A DNA stretch of 64,000 bases from Hybos culiciformis (lineage: Eukaryota > Arthropoda > Insecta > Diptera > Hybotidae). The notes below the pieces were generated by a model. The model saw only the letters and a list, made by a program, of their open reading frames with translations, ran no database searches and was not told the DNA's origin. The DNA is taken from the NCBI GenBank assembly GCA_964007475.1, contig OZ023273.1, forward strand, positions 33,602,436-33,666,435. The letters run 5' to 3'. Shown here in pieces: positions 38,901 through 53,092 of the stretch (positions are counted from its first letter, which is position 1; each line of letters starts with the position of its first letter). Made by a program: the position numbers and the translations under genes.

Positions 38901-41900
38901 TGTCAACTCAAAAAATTTTTGTGATTTTATTAAATATATACTTTGTGTCAACAACAATCAGATGTCTCTTATAAAAACGTATTTTTTTTATTTAACTTCC
39001 TTTTATTAATTAAATAATTAAGAAATTTTAAATTGTTAAATAAAAAATGGATTAAAATTGAAAATACTTAAATAATACTTCTCAAAAATTTTAATCATTT
39101 GTTAGGTACACACTTAATTCAAGTGAGACAAATTGAAAAATTAACACAAAATCCAGTCCGAGGTCGAATCCACGATCGAATAAATCCAATTACTTTCCAA
39201 TTTTTTGCTGAATTTAGAAAAAATATTAAAAAAGAAAAAAAAAAGTTGCTTTTTCTATAAACAATTTTTATGAATCTTAACTTTATAATAAAATGTCATG
39301 AATTACTTACCATTTTTAATTTTTATTATTCCAATTAAAAATAAATATTATTTAATAATTTCCATGAATGAAACTAAAAAATTCCAATTTCCCAGATTTA
39401 AATACTATTTATTTTATTTTTTTCAAAATATATATAATTTTTTTTTTTTAAATTTAACAACTTATATAAAAAATTTCTAATTTTTTAGCAAAGATATTTG
39501 TAAAAGCAAAAATTATTTTATTAATATAAAATAAAAAAAATATTTATAATTTTTTTTAAATCAAAAAAACTTGTCATTTATTTTTTATTTTTCCAATTTT
39601 TAGCTGAATTATATGATTTTAATTTTTATTTTTTTTATTTTCGATGCTTGCTTTCGGCTCAAATTGAAATATAAAACTAATTTAAAAAATGTGTGAAATT
39701 AAAAATTCAAAACAAGAATTGAATCAAATATCGCATTTTTGATAACGAGTAATTTTCTCCTTCCTCCGTGGCAAAAGAGCAGTATGAATCAAAAACTCAC
39801 TGAATCTTAATAATTTAAATAAACAAGATTTCAGACAAACAGAAAACAATCACCCTGGTTTGAATATTTTTTTTTCCCTTTTTTGATTGATATCAAATAT
39901 TATTCGAATGTTACAATGGTATATTAAATTTACAACTTTGCGAAAACCAAAAGCATTCTCTGAAAACAAATAACTAAATTGGTAAAAAATAGATGTTGGG
40001 AAATTTATTTACGGTGAAAGAAACTAATTTAATGCAACCCACATTATTTTATTACTATATTTTCATTTTCTTATCAATAAAATAAAATACATATTAAAAA
40101 AAACAAGAAATTGTACCGGTTAATTTTTTCCACTTTGTAAATTGATAACGTAAGTCTACATAGAGTCTACCAGACAGACAAAATGTATATAAAATTTATT
40201 TTTTATTTTAATTTTTTTTTTTTTTTTTTGAACATTATATTTTCTTTGTTATTTGAGTTGATGGCACATTCTCAAAAATAAACATTTTAAGAGTTGAAGA
40301 AAATTTTTCTGTATTTAAAGGTGATTCATACAGTCATAAAAATAAAGATAACAAATCCAGTCATTTGACTACTTAAACATTTTGATATTAAATATTATTT
40401 TAATGTTATTTTCATAATAGAGTGCTAAGACAAGGGGAAGACTGGAAAAAAACTAACAGAATATGAGTTTAGGGGTTCTTTTTCCATTTAAGTCCTCTAA
40501 ATATTCAATATTTGCTGAAGTCTTAGTGTTCTGCTAATCTTTCTCATACCTTGGAGATTGTAATTACTTTTTAAAGAAAAAATTTGTGAAAAAAAAAATA
40601 CTTAAATTCGATGTCATAGACATAAGATGTAACTTGAGTCATAAATCTTAAACAAGTTGCTCGAGCTACATATAAAAGATCATCAAAAGTTGATAAAGCC
40701 ACATGAGATTATTAAACTGTTAAAATGATATATTTTTTTATAACTTAAAAAAACTAGAGAAAAAACATTTTTACCAACAAATATTTGGTAAAAACTTTTT
40801 TGTATGTAATTATTGTTATGTTTATGCCAACAACGATTCTTATTGATAACATTCGATTATACAAAATATAAATATTCAAGAAATTTGTCTTCTGTACGGT
40901 TTTATCTATACTATCAAGTACATGTATATTATGTAATTTGACTGTACTGGAAAACAAAATGTTAAACAAATTTCTAACATTTTTCGATAGCTATAAATCT
41001 AGCTATAAAAAACTGAAAGCGGCAAAACAAATTAAATTTTTTTTTTTTAAATCTTGTGACCAAATGCGGAAGTAGATATTTTTACTTTTTTTTTTGAAAA
41101 TAAACAACATAGCAAATAAAGTGTACTACCTATTAGTTAAACTTTTACTTTTTAATCTTTTTAATATTAATATTTATTTAATTTTTTATTTATCTAATAA
41201 AAAAAAAAAAAATATTCTTTTCTGTTTGCATAGACGGTAAAATTGAGAATTATGACTGATAAAAAAGAATTTTATTTATCACAACAATAAGCTTTTTTTT
41301 TTTTTATTAAATAGAATGGTTTTATATAAATGATTTTTTTTTCTTATCAAATAATAAAAAAAAAAAAAGAAAATATTATTTTGTATTTTTCATTGAAATT
41401 AAAAATTATCAAGGGTATTGAATAGAATTCTTTGTATGCTGTACTGTACACATAGTCATCGTATACATAATATCATCTATATATTTTTAGTTTAATTCAG
41501 TTTAATTGAGTTCAAACCTATTTCATATCTCTAAGTGAATTATAAGTACTGCAAATGTTCGGTTATTGGAGAAATCTTTTGATTTGAATATTAGGAATTT
41601 CTTATTTGTTTGTGTTTTTTTTTTTTTTTTAATTTTGCGTTTTAGTTAATTTTAATTTCATTTAGGAATACAATTTCTGAGTTATTAAGAAACAGCTTAA
41701 TTCTTAGAATTGAATTAATTTCTTTTAATTAAAAATATATAGCAACAAAAAAGAAGAAATATTTAGGCTTAATACGTAGATTACTATAAGCAAAAAATAT
41801 ATAATCCAGAGTAAAGTTCTATAAAGATTACATATTTTCTGCTGTAATATTTTTTTATTATTTTAAGTAGGTACATACTTATCAAAGTTATTGATTTTGA

Positions 41901-43214
41901 AACTTTTCCATATGAAAGCTTTTCCAAAACTGGTGGCTAAGAGATATATGATCTTAATTATTATTAGATTATTAAACCGAACAGCGTCAAGTCAAATGAT
42001 GAAAAATGTGTTTAAAGACAAATAATTATCCTACTACTATTTAATTTAAATACTAAATTTAATTCACATAAACATTATAAAAACTGGTAAATTAAGAGCC
42101 TTGGAATATTTTTCCGTTTTCTATTTTTGCAGTTTTTTTTTTATTATTTTTGTATTGTACTATTGGAATTTTACAAAAGTGCAATTAACTGGAAATTAAT
42201 CATATTATATTTAAATATATAGATAGTTACACTGCTGACGCTTTAAATCCAATAATTTTTTATTATTTATGCAAAGCGCTGTTCTTTAAATCTATTATTT
42301 TAGAACCCTCAAACTGAAATTATTACATAACTTTGTTTTCGTATTATTTTGTCAACCAAATTCGTGTTTATATTTCTTTCTTAAGAATTTCCATCATCTT
42401 TCCACTGTTATGAATTCGAATGGAAAAATAAATTATTTATTTTTTATATTATTATTTATATATTAAAAATAGTTTTACATTTACATACACATAATAATGT
42501 ACTTTCATTTATTTTTTTGTAGCCATGATATGATTATGTCGCACACTCCATACATTTATTATCAGCGGCAAAAGATAAATATAAACAAATTCTGTTCAAA
42601 CAGCTTAGAAAAAAAGAAAAAGTAAAGAATTATCGTGTGTATAAATTTTAAATTTATTTGTGCATAAATAAAAATGTTTATATAGTTAAAAAAAACTTTT
42701 TTGGGGAAATAAACTTTATACGAATATTGGTAGACTTTAACTCAAAAAGAAAAAAAAAATTGGTAAAAAACCATAAAATATTTTTGTTTCCTTTATTTAA
42801 ATTTTTCAGAATTGATAATAAAAATTTTATAAAAACATGTTTACGCGTTTTTGAGTTCATATTTTATTAATATTAAAAGTGATTTATTTTTTGTTTAGAA
42901 ACATTGATAGAATATAACTTTAACATTAATTAGTGTTGAACTGTCAAATTATATAATTAGGTGTTGTTGAAGATATGTATAATCTTGCAAAATATTAAAA
43001 AAAATAAGTACCTATTAATATTTTAAAACAATATCATTATCTTCAAAAAGTATATGATTTAAACGCAGTTGCAAAAAAATTTTAAAACAACTTTTCAAAT
43101 TCAATTCCCTCATATATTTTATTCCTCATTTATATTATTAAAAAGATTTTATTAAAATTTGTATTTTATTATAAATAAAAAGAACAAAAATTATTTCACA
43201 GAATCTTTCAACTT
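35947..43214. other. Intergenic region between nocturnin and the Zasp gene
   Basis: A+T-rich with many homopolymers. A 28-base direct duplication (cagatatagtggaaatacct type) sits at about 36277-36333. Open frames here (for example 37797-37994, 39298-39480 and 42658-42870) are Lys/Phe/Asn/Ile-rich translations of AT-rich DNA without splice or family support. The promoter of the long nocturnin form should lie just above 35946. The Zasp 3' UTR, with AATAAA (minus) at 43165-43170, lies at the other end. Confidence 0.5.
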
Positions 43215-46200
43215 TTATTTATCAAAAGGCGAAATGTTTTTGTTGTTATGTTCATAAAATGCCATTACATTCCTCTCCCCCAATTGCTTAATTCTATAAA
43301 ACAGAAGTTATTAATTATTAACATTATTGTACATTTGAAATAATACGAAAAAAAATTATTTACCTTTCTTGAACGATTGATAGTTTAGGCACTAAATGAC
43401 ATGTTGATGCCCTTAAAATAGATAAGAATTTTAGTTTGTTTCTATTGAAAAAATAAAAATATAATAGTTAAGTATGACCCGCAGCGCCTTAGTAGTATTT
43501 ACACTTTAAAATTAGATATACGGTACAAAACTTTGAGATAAAATAAAAATTATTGAAATTTTATTTTAAATATTTTTCTTACATGCCTTAAAGTTTAAAT
43601 ATAAAAATAAATATTATAAAAAAAAATTCCTATAATTAATTCTAGGTTTACGAGATAAAACAGGTTCTTTAAAGTTCATGATTATTATAATTATTAATTA
43701 TTAAAAAAATGACTTAATACGGATATATTTCGTATTACTAGAAATATCCTATTTAACTGATATGATGTTAACGAAGTTAAATATATTTTATTCGTACAAT
43801 CGCATGAATAAAACAAAAAAATAAAAAAATATTATTATCACTTAAAATTATGCGAAACAATTAAAAGAATTCTACTAAAATGATAATGCATATTAAGCCC
43901 TAAAACAGATAAATAACACAAGAATTTAACAGTATAACACAGATGAGTTTTAATTTAAAGTACTCACTGTTATAAATTATTTGCTTACTTGTAAATAACT
44001 TTCGGCCTATCAGACCATGGCCATGATTGTTCGAGCCGGTTTCTCTACGAAAAAATTAAATAAAAACATTATTATGCGGTTTGCGATCTTTTAATTTGTA
44101 TACAATACTTTTTCTTGTTTTTCTCTTTTTAAAAGATCCTCTTCTGTAGGTGATTCAGGTGAAGTATTTTGAAGTTCTAATTCATCTACAGTTACGAGTT
44201 CAGGCATTCGATTTGTATCGATGAGTCCATTTACATTTATTTCTGATTCTTCTTCATTTTCTGACACATAATCTGATTCTGGAGTTTCTTCTTTATTTAT
44301 ATTAAATTTTTTATTAGTTTTTTCTTCATTTAAGCTGTCTACTTCAGATAGTTCATCATCACTTTCGCTTAAATCATTCTGATTTCCAGACTCTCTGTCT
44401 TCGTTTTCATCATCTGACTGCTGATCATCAATTTTTAATTTTAACGCAAGATCTTCAGGTGGTAAAAATTGTTCAAAAGTTCTAGAAACCGTTTGTAATG
44501 TTGATGATAAAATTTTTGGAATCTCGGCAATTTCAGACAATTTTTTTTGCATAGCTCTTAATTTTTCTTCAATTGGCACTTTTTTTTGTATTTGATGGCA
44601 TACAAATTTTGTTTCTGTTTAGAAAACAATAAAGAATAGCAATGAAAATTGGGAAGAGTATTTGATGCAAAAAAAAACAAAAAAAAAACAAAATTCTTAT
44701 TTACAGAAACATTGTATTTTTCATATTCCCAATAATTTTGGATCACTTCCCAAATCAATCATTATAAAAAATGTTCATATTTCAGTACGAAAAATATTTT
44801 TTTATTTTTTAGTGTAAAATTGCAAATTAAATCAATATAACGACGAGTCAATTAAAAATTTGTCGAACGAAAAGTCTGAGTTAATGTAGTATTAAGTCAA
44901 ATTTGTTTTATTTATTTTATAGAATTTAATAGAATGTAATCTTAAATGCAATCATGACTAAGATCAACAAAGTTCAAACTAAATTAGTTTTCTTTTCAAA
45001 GTATGTTAAATTTATAATCGTTTAAAATTTACGAAATCTGAGCATAAGCAGACATAATATACCTTTGAAGTATCAGATGATTTCTTATTTTAAATTTATG
45101 AATTTCTAGCTCAAAAGTTTCAAATAAATCCTTATAGCAGAACTAAAACCAAAAATAATAACACATGTTCTGAAGCTACCTTTTAAATTTAAATACATAA
45201 TAAAAGTTTCTTGTTTTGATTTTATTTAATATCAAAATTTTTTTGTTCATTTCTACCAGGATCATTTAGGCTTTAATTTAGTGAACAAACAAAAAAGTTT
45301 TCTCCTTGTTAATTTAATTCAAAAAAAAAATTTTCCCAACAAAAGTGAATATTTAGATTTAAAACTATTAAACCCTCATCAAATTTCTTTAAAACACATC
45401 ATAAGAAAATGTTTAGTAATTAGTTATTACATTTATTTCTTTATTATATTTTTAGTTTTTTATTTTATTCCTTTTAGTCTATTAAATGAACAAGATTAGA
45501 TTAAGCATCAAAATTTTTATTTTTATAAATAATAATAATTTCTTCGAATATCAGACTTTATGTACAACTCAAGGACTATCAATATTAAAACATGAAAATA
45601 AGTTATAATTTGATTTAGATTAATAAAAAAAAAATTAATCATGGGAAATAAGATTAGATTTATTATCGAATTATAATTTCAAAAATAGAACCAATTATAA
45701 CTTTTTTTTAATTTTTTTTCAACATAATCAGCAAACTTTAATGTGATAAACAGATATCTTTAATATTATTTCACTACATATTTATTTTTGATCTTGAGGT
45801 ATCTCTACAGATTTTGGTAAAACCATTAACATTTCCTCAACATGTTTCATTTTTAAATCATAATTATCTTGATTTTCGGTTAGGAATCTTCTAATATTCC
45901 GCAGAATTCTGCAATGAGGAGGTTCAACCTACAAAAATTTATTGATTGGATGTTAGTAAAAATGTTAAGCAAAAAGATTTAAAAAAAAAACAGAAACTAT
46001 ATTAATAATAACCTCAGCCTCTTCACCATCCTTTACTGGTTCAGGCCACATAACTGGATGCCAAGGTTTTTTTTCAACTAACTTAAGTGGAACATATTCT
46101 ATGGGAAAATAAATATTTTTTTAATATTTTTATAAAAACAAAATAATGTTTAAAAATTTTGATGCTGTCAAAAATTTGTTAATTATCGTGTTATGATAGT

Positions 46201-49200
46201 AAGGTAAGGTGTATATTAATATTTTTGAACCATGCAAATTTGTTAATACAATTTAAAAAAAAAAGTGTTTTTTAAAGTTTTGAGTAATGTGGATTTATTT
46301 ATTTGTGGAGTTTTCGCAAGTTGGACTTTATGATGGGATGCCAAGATGGCATGGAACTTGATCTAAATTAACTCAATTTTTTTTTTTTTTCTTGGTTTCT
46401 CGAGTTTTGGTGTGTTTATTCAAGTTTTTTTAGTTCATTCAATAGAAACGAACCAAACGAAAAATTTTCAAAATATGATTTTTAAATAATCTTTATAGTT
46501 AAGTATTATAAAATTGTTTGACAAATTAAAAATTTGATATACTAGTCTACTTAAAAAAAATATCTAACTAGTTATATTTGACTAAAAAAAAAGTAATCAA
46601 ACATAATTAATTATTTTTGATTACTTCGAATTAGTTGACTATCAAATTTAACACATAAAAATATAAAAAAGAAAGAATAAGCAAGTTCCAGTCAAATTCC
46701 CTATCATATCCAATGTGAAATTTTATTTTTTCCTTAAAGTCGATAACATTCTATTATAACAATTTATCTTTATCAACCCGATGAGAATTTTTGTACATAA
46801 AGCCAATATTGTACATAATGTATTTAAAAAAAAAATACCTCTTGGTGGTGACGGCATTTTCATCGGTATTGGTTGTCTCATTACAACTGTTTTCTCTTCT
46901 GATGGCTTCATCTCACCAGCGGGTGCTTCTTCGTCTTCCATACTTAAATAATAAAAAAATAAAAAAATAGAAATTGATATTATAAATTTTTTACAATATT
47001 ACTTTACCTTCTAGCAGTAATAAATAGTTTCAACTCGGTATTAATTATTTCATGAGCTTGAGCTAATGTCATATGAGTGGCATCAATCTCATTAATTGAT
47101 AATATTATATCACCTAAACGAATACCTTCACTTGCAGCTAAACTTCCTGGTCGAACCTAAAAATTTGTAAAATAAATATAAAAAAAAATAAAAATAAAAA
47201 ATTTATTACAAGATACTTCTTGATGAAAATTTCTATAATAAATGAGAAATATAAAAATATTTTTTTTTATTATTTCAAAATATGTATCTCTATACTACCC
47301 CTTTGTAATGTAAATTTTGTTCTTATTGCTAAAGGGGCCCAAAAAAAATTTATATATGTACAACAATTAATTTTTTTGGCAAATATTTTAATATTATTTT
47401 TGGCATTTACAATTATAAAAAAAATATATATTCATTGCATTAATTAAATATTAAAAAAAAAGTTTAATTATTGTTTTTTTGTTGTGAAAATGCAATTTTG
47501 AATTAAAATTTATTCTAAATAATTATCTATGACTGTCAATTTTGGCCTTATTCGACTTCATAACTTAATCTTTGGTGAATGCTGATGACAATATTATTAT
47601 GTTGTTGTATAGAAATTATAGCTCATGAAATAAATAATTTTATTATTATTTTGATTTTAAGTTTTAAGTTACAAATAAACAAATAAATTGTTAAATTAAG
47701 ATTAATAGATGTTAAGTAAATTTTTCAAGTCTTTTTGTTCAAAAAATATTATATATAAAAGTTTGTGTCTTCAAAAAGAAGACCTCGATAAATCTATTGT
47801 ACCTTATATTATTTGAATATTTTAAAAAAGATATATTTATCTGTTTTTTGTTTGTTTATTATTTATTATCCTTTCTATAACCAAATTTCTATGAAAATAA
47901 TTTACTTAAAAGGAAAATTGAATGAATCTGTCGATTATAAAAGAAAATTTCATAAAATATCAATTTCCGAGCAAACTGAAGAAATTTTTAACTTTGTTTT
48001 AATATAAGTTAAAACAAAAAGATAATAATCATGTATTCAATTTCAATATTGTTTTTTTTTTAAATTAATTAATTAAAATGTTGTGTAAAATTAAAAAATA
48101 AGTATATCTGTTAAAACATGATGTTAATATTAATAATAATAATAATTAATAATAATAATAATAATTGTTTTATTTTCTTCAAAAAATTCTTTTACAAGTT
48201 CTATAATCTAATATATTATGTAACTACATAAGTATTTAAAAATTGAAAAGTTTCAAATAAAGGTATACCTATATTTACTTAATAAAAATCAAAAAATTTA
48301 ATAAAACAAATCAAAATTCAAAATCAAAATGATTTTGATGCTTATATGTATGTATGTAAAATAAAAAAACAAAATTTACAACTGTGGTATCAAAGCAGTC
48401 AGTTGTGATGATTATAATCAGGGCCGGCTCAAGACTAAACAGTGCCCTAGGAAAACTTTTTAATGGCGCCCTTAAATAGATTATGAAGTTAATAAACATT
48501 TTTTATACTTTCTAAATAAATCTATATATATAAAACAAAAGTAGGCTCTTTTTCTGTACCGAGTAGGCTCCTAAACCGCTCGTTTTCAAACCATGTCTTT
48601 GTTTCGGAGGTCGGGGGTCGTTATAGGCTATTTTAAAATTTGATTGGCCCCCTACCCAGAGACCTCACCTGAGGGCGGACTTCAAAAGTTCGTCAGATTT
48701 TATTCAAATTTCGTACGTAAAAAAAGGAAATGATTAAAAACACAAATTTAGTTTTTTTGGGAACCTGTTTAAGGGAAGGATATCATTCGATTTCATATAA
48801 TTTAATTGAATACGTAGAAATGATAAATCTTAATTCCCCTTAGATATTTTCCCCAAATTTGTAAAATAACTAGCTCCTATAATTGTTTATGAACCTGACA
48901 ACAAAAATTCCATTTAGATAAATATATCATTCAGAGTACGTAGCTGATTACGGGTTGACGGCTATATTATATAAATGTCACAGATAAAGCAAAACTACAG
49001 CAATGTGTAGCCGGGTACAGCTAGTATAGTATATTACTCAATTGTTCATTCTAATTATAATTTTTTATTCGAAATTAGTATACTATATCTTCAGATAATA
49101 TTAAATTCCAACTTTAGAAGACTGTTCTTTTATTTAACTATAATTAGTGCTATAAAGGTATAACTATAGTTAGTACTATAAAGGTTCTAAATATATATAG

Positions 49201-51244
49201 GTTTCTGATAAAATATTTTACTAGTATCAAATTAAAATTAAACTCCTAACGCAGACGTCAAAATAAATTTTCAATATTTTCACAATTTTCGGTATGTTAG
49301 TTGGAAGATTTAAATAATTTAAGCGCCCTATGCAAAGGCGATTATTTCAGCGCCCCAGGCAAGGGCCTTGCTCGCTTGTAGCTTAAGCCGGCCCTGATTA
49401 TAATATTAGGTATATAATATTTAAAAATGAACAGAAGAAGGAAATAAAAAAAAACTTCCCAGCACTTATTTAATACAATCTACTAAACTTTTTCGAAAAT
49501 AAAGTTTACGAGATTATTTTATAAGTCAACATAATTTATTAATTTGATACAAAATCATAAAAGTGGTATTAGAACAATATACATAGGTAGTTGTTTTAGA
49601 TTTCGTTTACGAAGAACAGTAACAAATTCAAAAAAAAAAAAAATAAAGTCTTGAACTTTATTTAATCAATTATAATTATTACTAGAAAAAAATCAGAATT
49701 TGACTGAAGGTCAAAACTATTTTCAAAGAGTTTTTTTTTCTTATTTTTTAAAATACTTAGTTTGTTATCGTTTTTCTTGAATTTAAAACCATATAATTAG
49801 TTAGTAAAAGAATATTGGTTTCTGATTCTGAATAAAAACTTTGTAATTTTTTTTCCTTAAATTTAATTTTTTGATTGAGTTAATCTTGAAATATTTTATG
49901 AAGGATCAATAATAATTTAATTCAACCATCTCCAAAAAAGCACCAAAAATAAATTGGATCCAATTGTGTTTCGCTACCACACAACAAACTATTAATTATT
50001 GCGTTAGGTTTTCGTACTAATTGTCCTTTTTCTTTTACATGTTTTGAAGGAATTATAGTTTTGTATTGAATAATGTTCTCCCAAATTAAATTCACGAGCC
50101 ACCATTTTTGTCAACTATGTAGTCCTTTAATTTCGGTGAAGAGTAATATGAGATAATAAAAATGTTTAGCAACATTTATTATAATATACTTTATGTGGCC
50201 TATTTCCATTCTTGAAATAATTTTTATTTGTGTCTAATATACTTTTTCATTTCTTGTATGTACTTTAGTCTTGTATCGTTGTTTGAAAAATATTAAAACT
50301 TTAAATTTATGTCAGATAATATTTTTTATTTTTATTATGAAAAATACTGAAATAAAAAAAGTATACAAATCACATAATTAATTTTTTTGTGTTATTATAA
50401 TAGTGGGATGTGAGTGCCCTAATATAAATATTCAGTATAAAAGACGGACTGGCAAAAAATATATATTTTGTTATTTTTCTTTTTATACGGATAAACTTAA
50501 AACATATTTCTTGTTCACTTTAATCAATAAAATTGAAAAAAAAAATTTCCTAATTTTTTTTTTATATTTTACGAAATTTTATTTAAAAAGTGCCAAGAAT
50601 ATTATTAATTATTTTTGTTTGAGAGTTACACATATTATTATTTTTTTTCAATAGTAAATTTAGCAATAATTCATTCGTAGAACAAGTGGCACACTTCTAA
50701 CAATCTCAAAATAGAAACAAAAATATTCTGACAAAATTTGGATAATTTTTAATATGATTTTTTTACAACGAACAGCATTTAATTTTCTTTTATAGGTTAA
50801 TTAGTAAATATATACATCTATTTGTAATCATAGAGTATAGTGTCTAGTAAGTGTCTAAACAAGAATTTCTCAATGACATAACGGGCGGAAGCTAGTGTTT
50901 ATTGAGATTGAATAAAATTTTGTATGAAGGTGAAAAAAATTTAGCAAATTTAATTATAAATAACTGCTTTAACAAATAGTTTCTTGATTAAAAAATTTTT
51001 AACGTAATTATTATGCAACGAATTTCATTACCTGAAAAACTGTCAATGGCATATGAAAATCAGCTCCACCAGTTATTCGAAAACCCCATATTGGATCATC
51101 TTCAACCGCATAATTGTCTGCATCACTATCGAAGGCAGGAAAACCATCTGTATCACCAATACCACATGATTGCTTGATAACTGGGGATCTTATTGGTTTC
51201 CTTACAATTAAATTAGATAATAAAGAATCCACTCCTTCCGGCAT
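43215..51244 (-). CDS. Zasp66: Zasp66-like PDZ protein, long isoform
   Basis: ZASP/ALP-group proteins bind alpha-actinin at the muscle Z-disc. Exons in coding order: 51244-51032, 47156-47008, 46942-46839, 44578-44109, 44044-43989, 43411-43364 and 43293-43215. They sum to 1119 nt, or 372 aa. The PDZ domain spans about residues 50-122: carboxylate-binding loop WGFRITGG, then TVFQVRPGSLAASEGIRLGD and MTLAQAHEIIN. A Pro-rich linker (MRQPIPMKMPSPPR) joins VPIEEKLRAMQKKLSEIAEI, a helical segment, followed by a long acidic Glu/Asp/Ser-rich region. The end has SWPWSDRPKVIYK, then STCHLVPKL and NVMAFYEHNNKNISPFDK. The WPW..DR..VIYK / TCHLVP signature is what I remember from Zasp66, hence the symbol; no LIM domain is visible. 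The start is ATG 51244 (MPEGVDSLLS). The linker exon is followed here by the 44.6 kb exon, skipping the two exons of the short form. Confidence 0.78.
45782..51244 (-). CDS. Zasp66: Zasp66-like PDZ protein, short isoform
   Basis: Same first three exons as the long form (51244-51032, 47156-47008, 46942-46839), then 46098-46013 and 45928-45782 (TAA). Total 699 nt, 232 aa. The linker exon ends in phase 1. It fits equally well the 46098 acceptor (G+AA, giving EYVPLKLVEKKPWHPVMWPE) and the 44578 acceptor (G+TG, giving VPIEEKL), so the two 3' ends are alternatives. The short C-terminus reads HCRILRNIRRFLTENQ, followed by a helical MKHVEEMLMVLP segment. PDZ function and Z-disc role are as for the long form. 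Both ends are frame-consistent in sequence; tissue or stage use is unknown. Confidence 0.75.
48131..48166. repeat. (AAT)n microsatellite
   Basis: AAT repeat with one interruption, in the first coding intron of the Zasp gene. Confidence 0.85.
48419..49396. mobile_element. hAT-family MITE in a Zasp intron
   Basis: Termini CAGGGCCGGCTCAAG and the complement of CAGGGCCGGCTTAAG are inverted. Exact 8-base duplications ATTATAAT lie at 48411-48418 and 49397-49404. Subterminal sequence is also partly inverted (gtgccctagg / gcgccccaggc; gcgccctt / agcgccct). CAGGG ends with an 8-base target duplication indicate hAT. The 978 bp element has no transposase frame, and about half its length is a second, nested insertion. 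Confidence 0.85.
48521..49024 (+). mobile_element. Helitron-like insertion nested in the hAT MITE
   Basis: The sequence begins TCTATATATATAAAACAAAA and ends GGGTACAGCTAG. It is preceded by A and followed by T, matching the TC...CTAG termini and A/T target rule of Helitrons; the TCTATATATATAAAA start is one I associate with insect Helitrons. It has no inverted termini and no duplication. The 3' subterminal hairpin expected of Helitrons is not clear by eye. It is non-autonomous, about 504 bp, and GC-richer than its surroundings in the first part. Confidence 0.55.
49405..51031 (-). other. Remainder of the first Zasp coding intron
   Basis: A+T-rich intron sequence between the hAT MITE and the first coding exon. 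No exon on either strand is supported. The frame at 50403-50654 has Phe/Lys/Ile-rich composition and no family similarity that I recognise. Confidence 0.5.
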
Positions 51245-53018
51245 TTTCAATTAATTTTCCGCATACAAAATATAATTAATTTATTTTTAATTCAGATTCT
51301 TTGGTAAGGAAAACTTGTCTCACTCTATATTAGATTTTATGTGTTAAAAGAAAATTGTGTTGCAATAAAAAAAAAAAATGTTTACACTTTTTGTACGATG
51401 TAAAAAGATTTAAAAAATCAAAAAAGTAATTTAGTAAATAGTTTGTATGTATATTCAATATATATCTCAAGTTTTTCTTTTTTAATTTTTATTTTTGTTT
51501 TGGCGCATTTGTTGATATAAATTATGTTGATTGTCACTCAACCTATTTTCTTTTTTTGTTTTTTTATTTTAGTTTTCTATTTATATTTCAGTTTTATTAT
51601 AAATTTAGTGCACATTTAACTTTATTGTAAAAATTTATTAAAAATTTTACCATATCAAAATTAGAAACAAAAAACAAAACTTAAATCTCGAAAAATCTTT
51701 TCTAGTATTTATCGGAACTTTAAGTCGATGCACAACTTCTAAGACGATTTACGGTGGTAAAAAATATTTTTTTTCTATATCGATATTTGTGGTCTTAAAT
51801 TTATGTCAGAGAAAAAATTTGGATGTTTAGGATCTCCAAAAATGTATTAAAAAACTTAAACAATTTAAAAAACTTAAACAATTTAAGTTTTTAAATAAGT
51901 TCTCATCTAAGAACAAGAAGGAAAAGTTCTGGAAAACCAATTTATTCAACTCGATTGGTGTTGTTTCTTTACATTTATATGAGCCGAAAATTTTTCGAAT
52001 GACCAATTTAGATTTAAAAAAATTTTAATTTGTTTCATTATACAGTAAAAAATTAATAAAATATTATCAATGAAGTGCAATAAACAAAATTATTTTTATT
52101 TCATCCAATTTGAGTTACGTAAGAAATTTATTTTTATTCGATTGATCCTTAAATATTTCAGAGCTAAGCTAACTAATAGAAACTAATTATTATTGTTATT
52201 ATTATTATTTTTTTTAATTTTTAATATAAGAAACTCATTTCATAAATACAACATACATCAATTCATAAAAAAATTATTTTTTAAATAACAAAATTAACAA
52301 ATTGTCAACCGAAAAAAAAAAAAATGAAAATAAGAAATATTCGATTAATTAGTTTTCCCAGCGAATGCACTTAACGAACTAAATGGTCTCATCATTCGAA
52401 TAATTTTTTTTCTAAATAAATTTTTCATTTAAGCATAAAACATTGGTGGATAAAATGCACATTTCGAGTAAAAGTTTATTAATAAATTTTCTCATTATGT
52501 TTTTAGAGCATAGAATTTGGAAAAGAAAAGTTAATACGTATAATGAGTAGTCTAACTAACAAGTTCATATATTTGGACATGGTCGAACTAAAAATATATT
52601 CTGTGGTTATTTCTTAAATTTCTTATAAATTAAAATAAATTAAAATAAAAATAAATTTATTTTCAGAAATATTTTCCAAAGTTTTTGGTGAACTTATAAA
52701 AGTTTCGACAAAGTCTATTTTCCGAAAAATAATTCTGAGTACAGAACTTAAACTCGGACAGTTTTGTATTACCTACACAGAAAAAAATTTGCTCGTACTC
52801 ATTACGTCAAAAAAGTTCGTTAATGACATTCTCGTTAAGATAACGAAAAATAATGAATAAATACGTTTTTCTAACGTAAATTTCGTTTATTTTCTATTAC
52901 GAACCTTTTTTTTCATTTTTAGTACTCGTTAAAAAAGTTCGTTATCGTTAAATACGGGAAATAAAAATTTCAATCCATACAGAACTTATATTTTCCATTT
53001 TACACATTGCCGTAAATT

Positions 53019-53090
53019 TAGTTCATAGTTCAGTGGCAGAGTTGATGGATTGCAATGTTTAGGACAGTGGTTCAAAGCCACAAGCGGGCA
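53019..53090 (+). repeat. tRNA-like (SINE-head-like) segment inside the MITE
   Basis: TAGTTCAGTGGCAGAG resembles a pol III A box, and GTGGTTCAAAGCCAC gives a TTCAAAG T-loop closed by a GTGG/CCAC stem. An A-rich tract follows at once. This arrangement resembles a SINE head with its A-rich tail. The D and anticodon stems do not fold cleanly, so it is not a tRNA gene. Confidence 0.4.
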
Positions 53091-53092
53091 TA

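Noticed and set aside
46723..46838. Extension of the Zasp linker exon past the donor at 46838
   Set aside because: Reads on as hydrophobic nonsense (FFLNTLCTILALC); the gtattt donor leads in phase to two alternative downstream exons.
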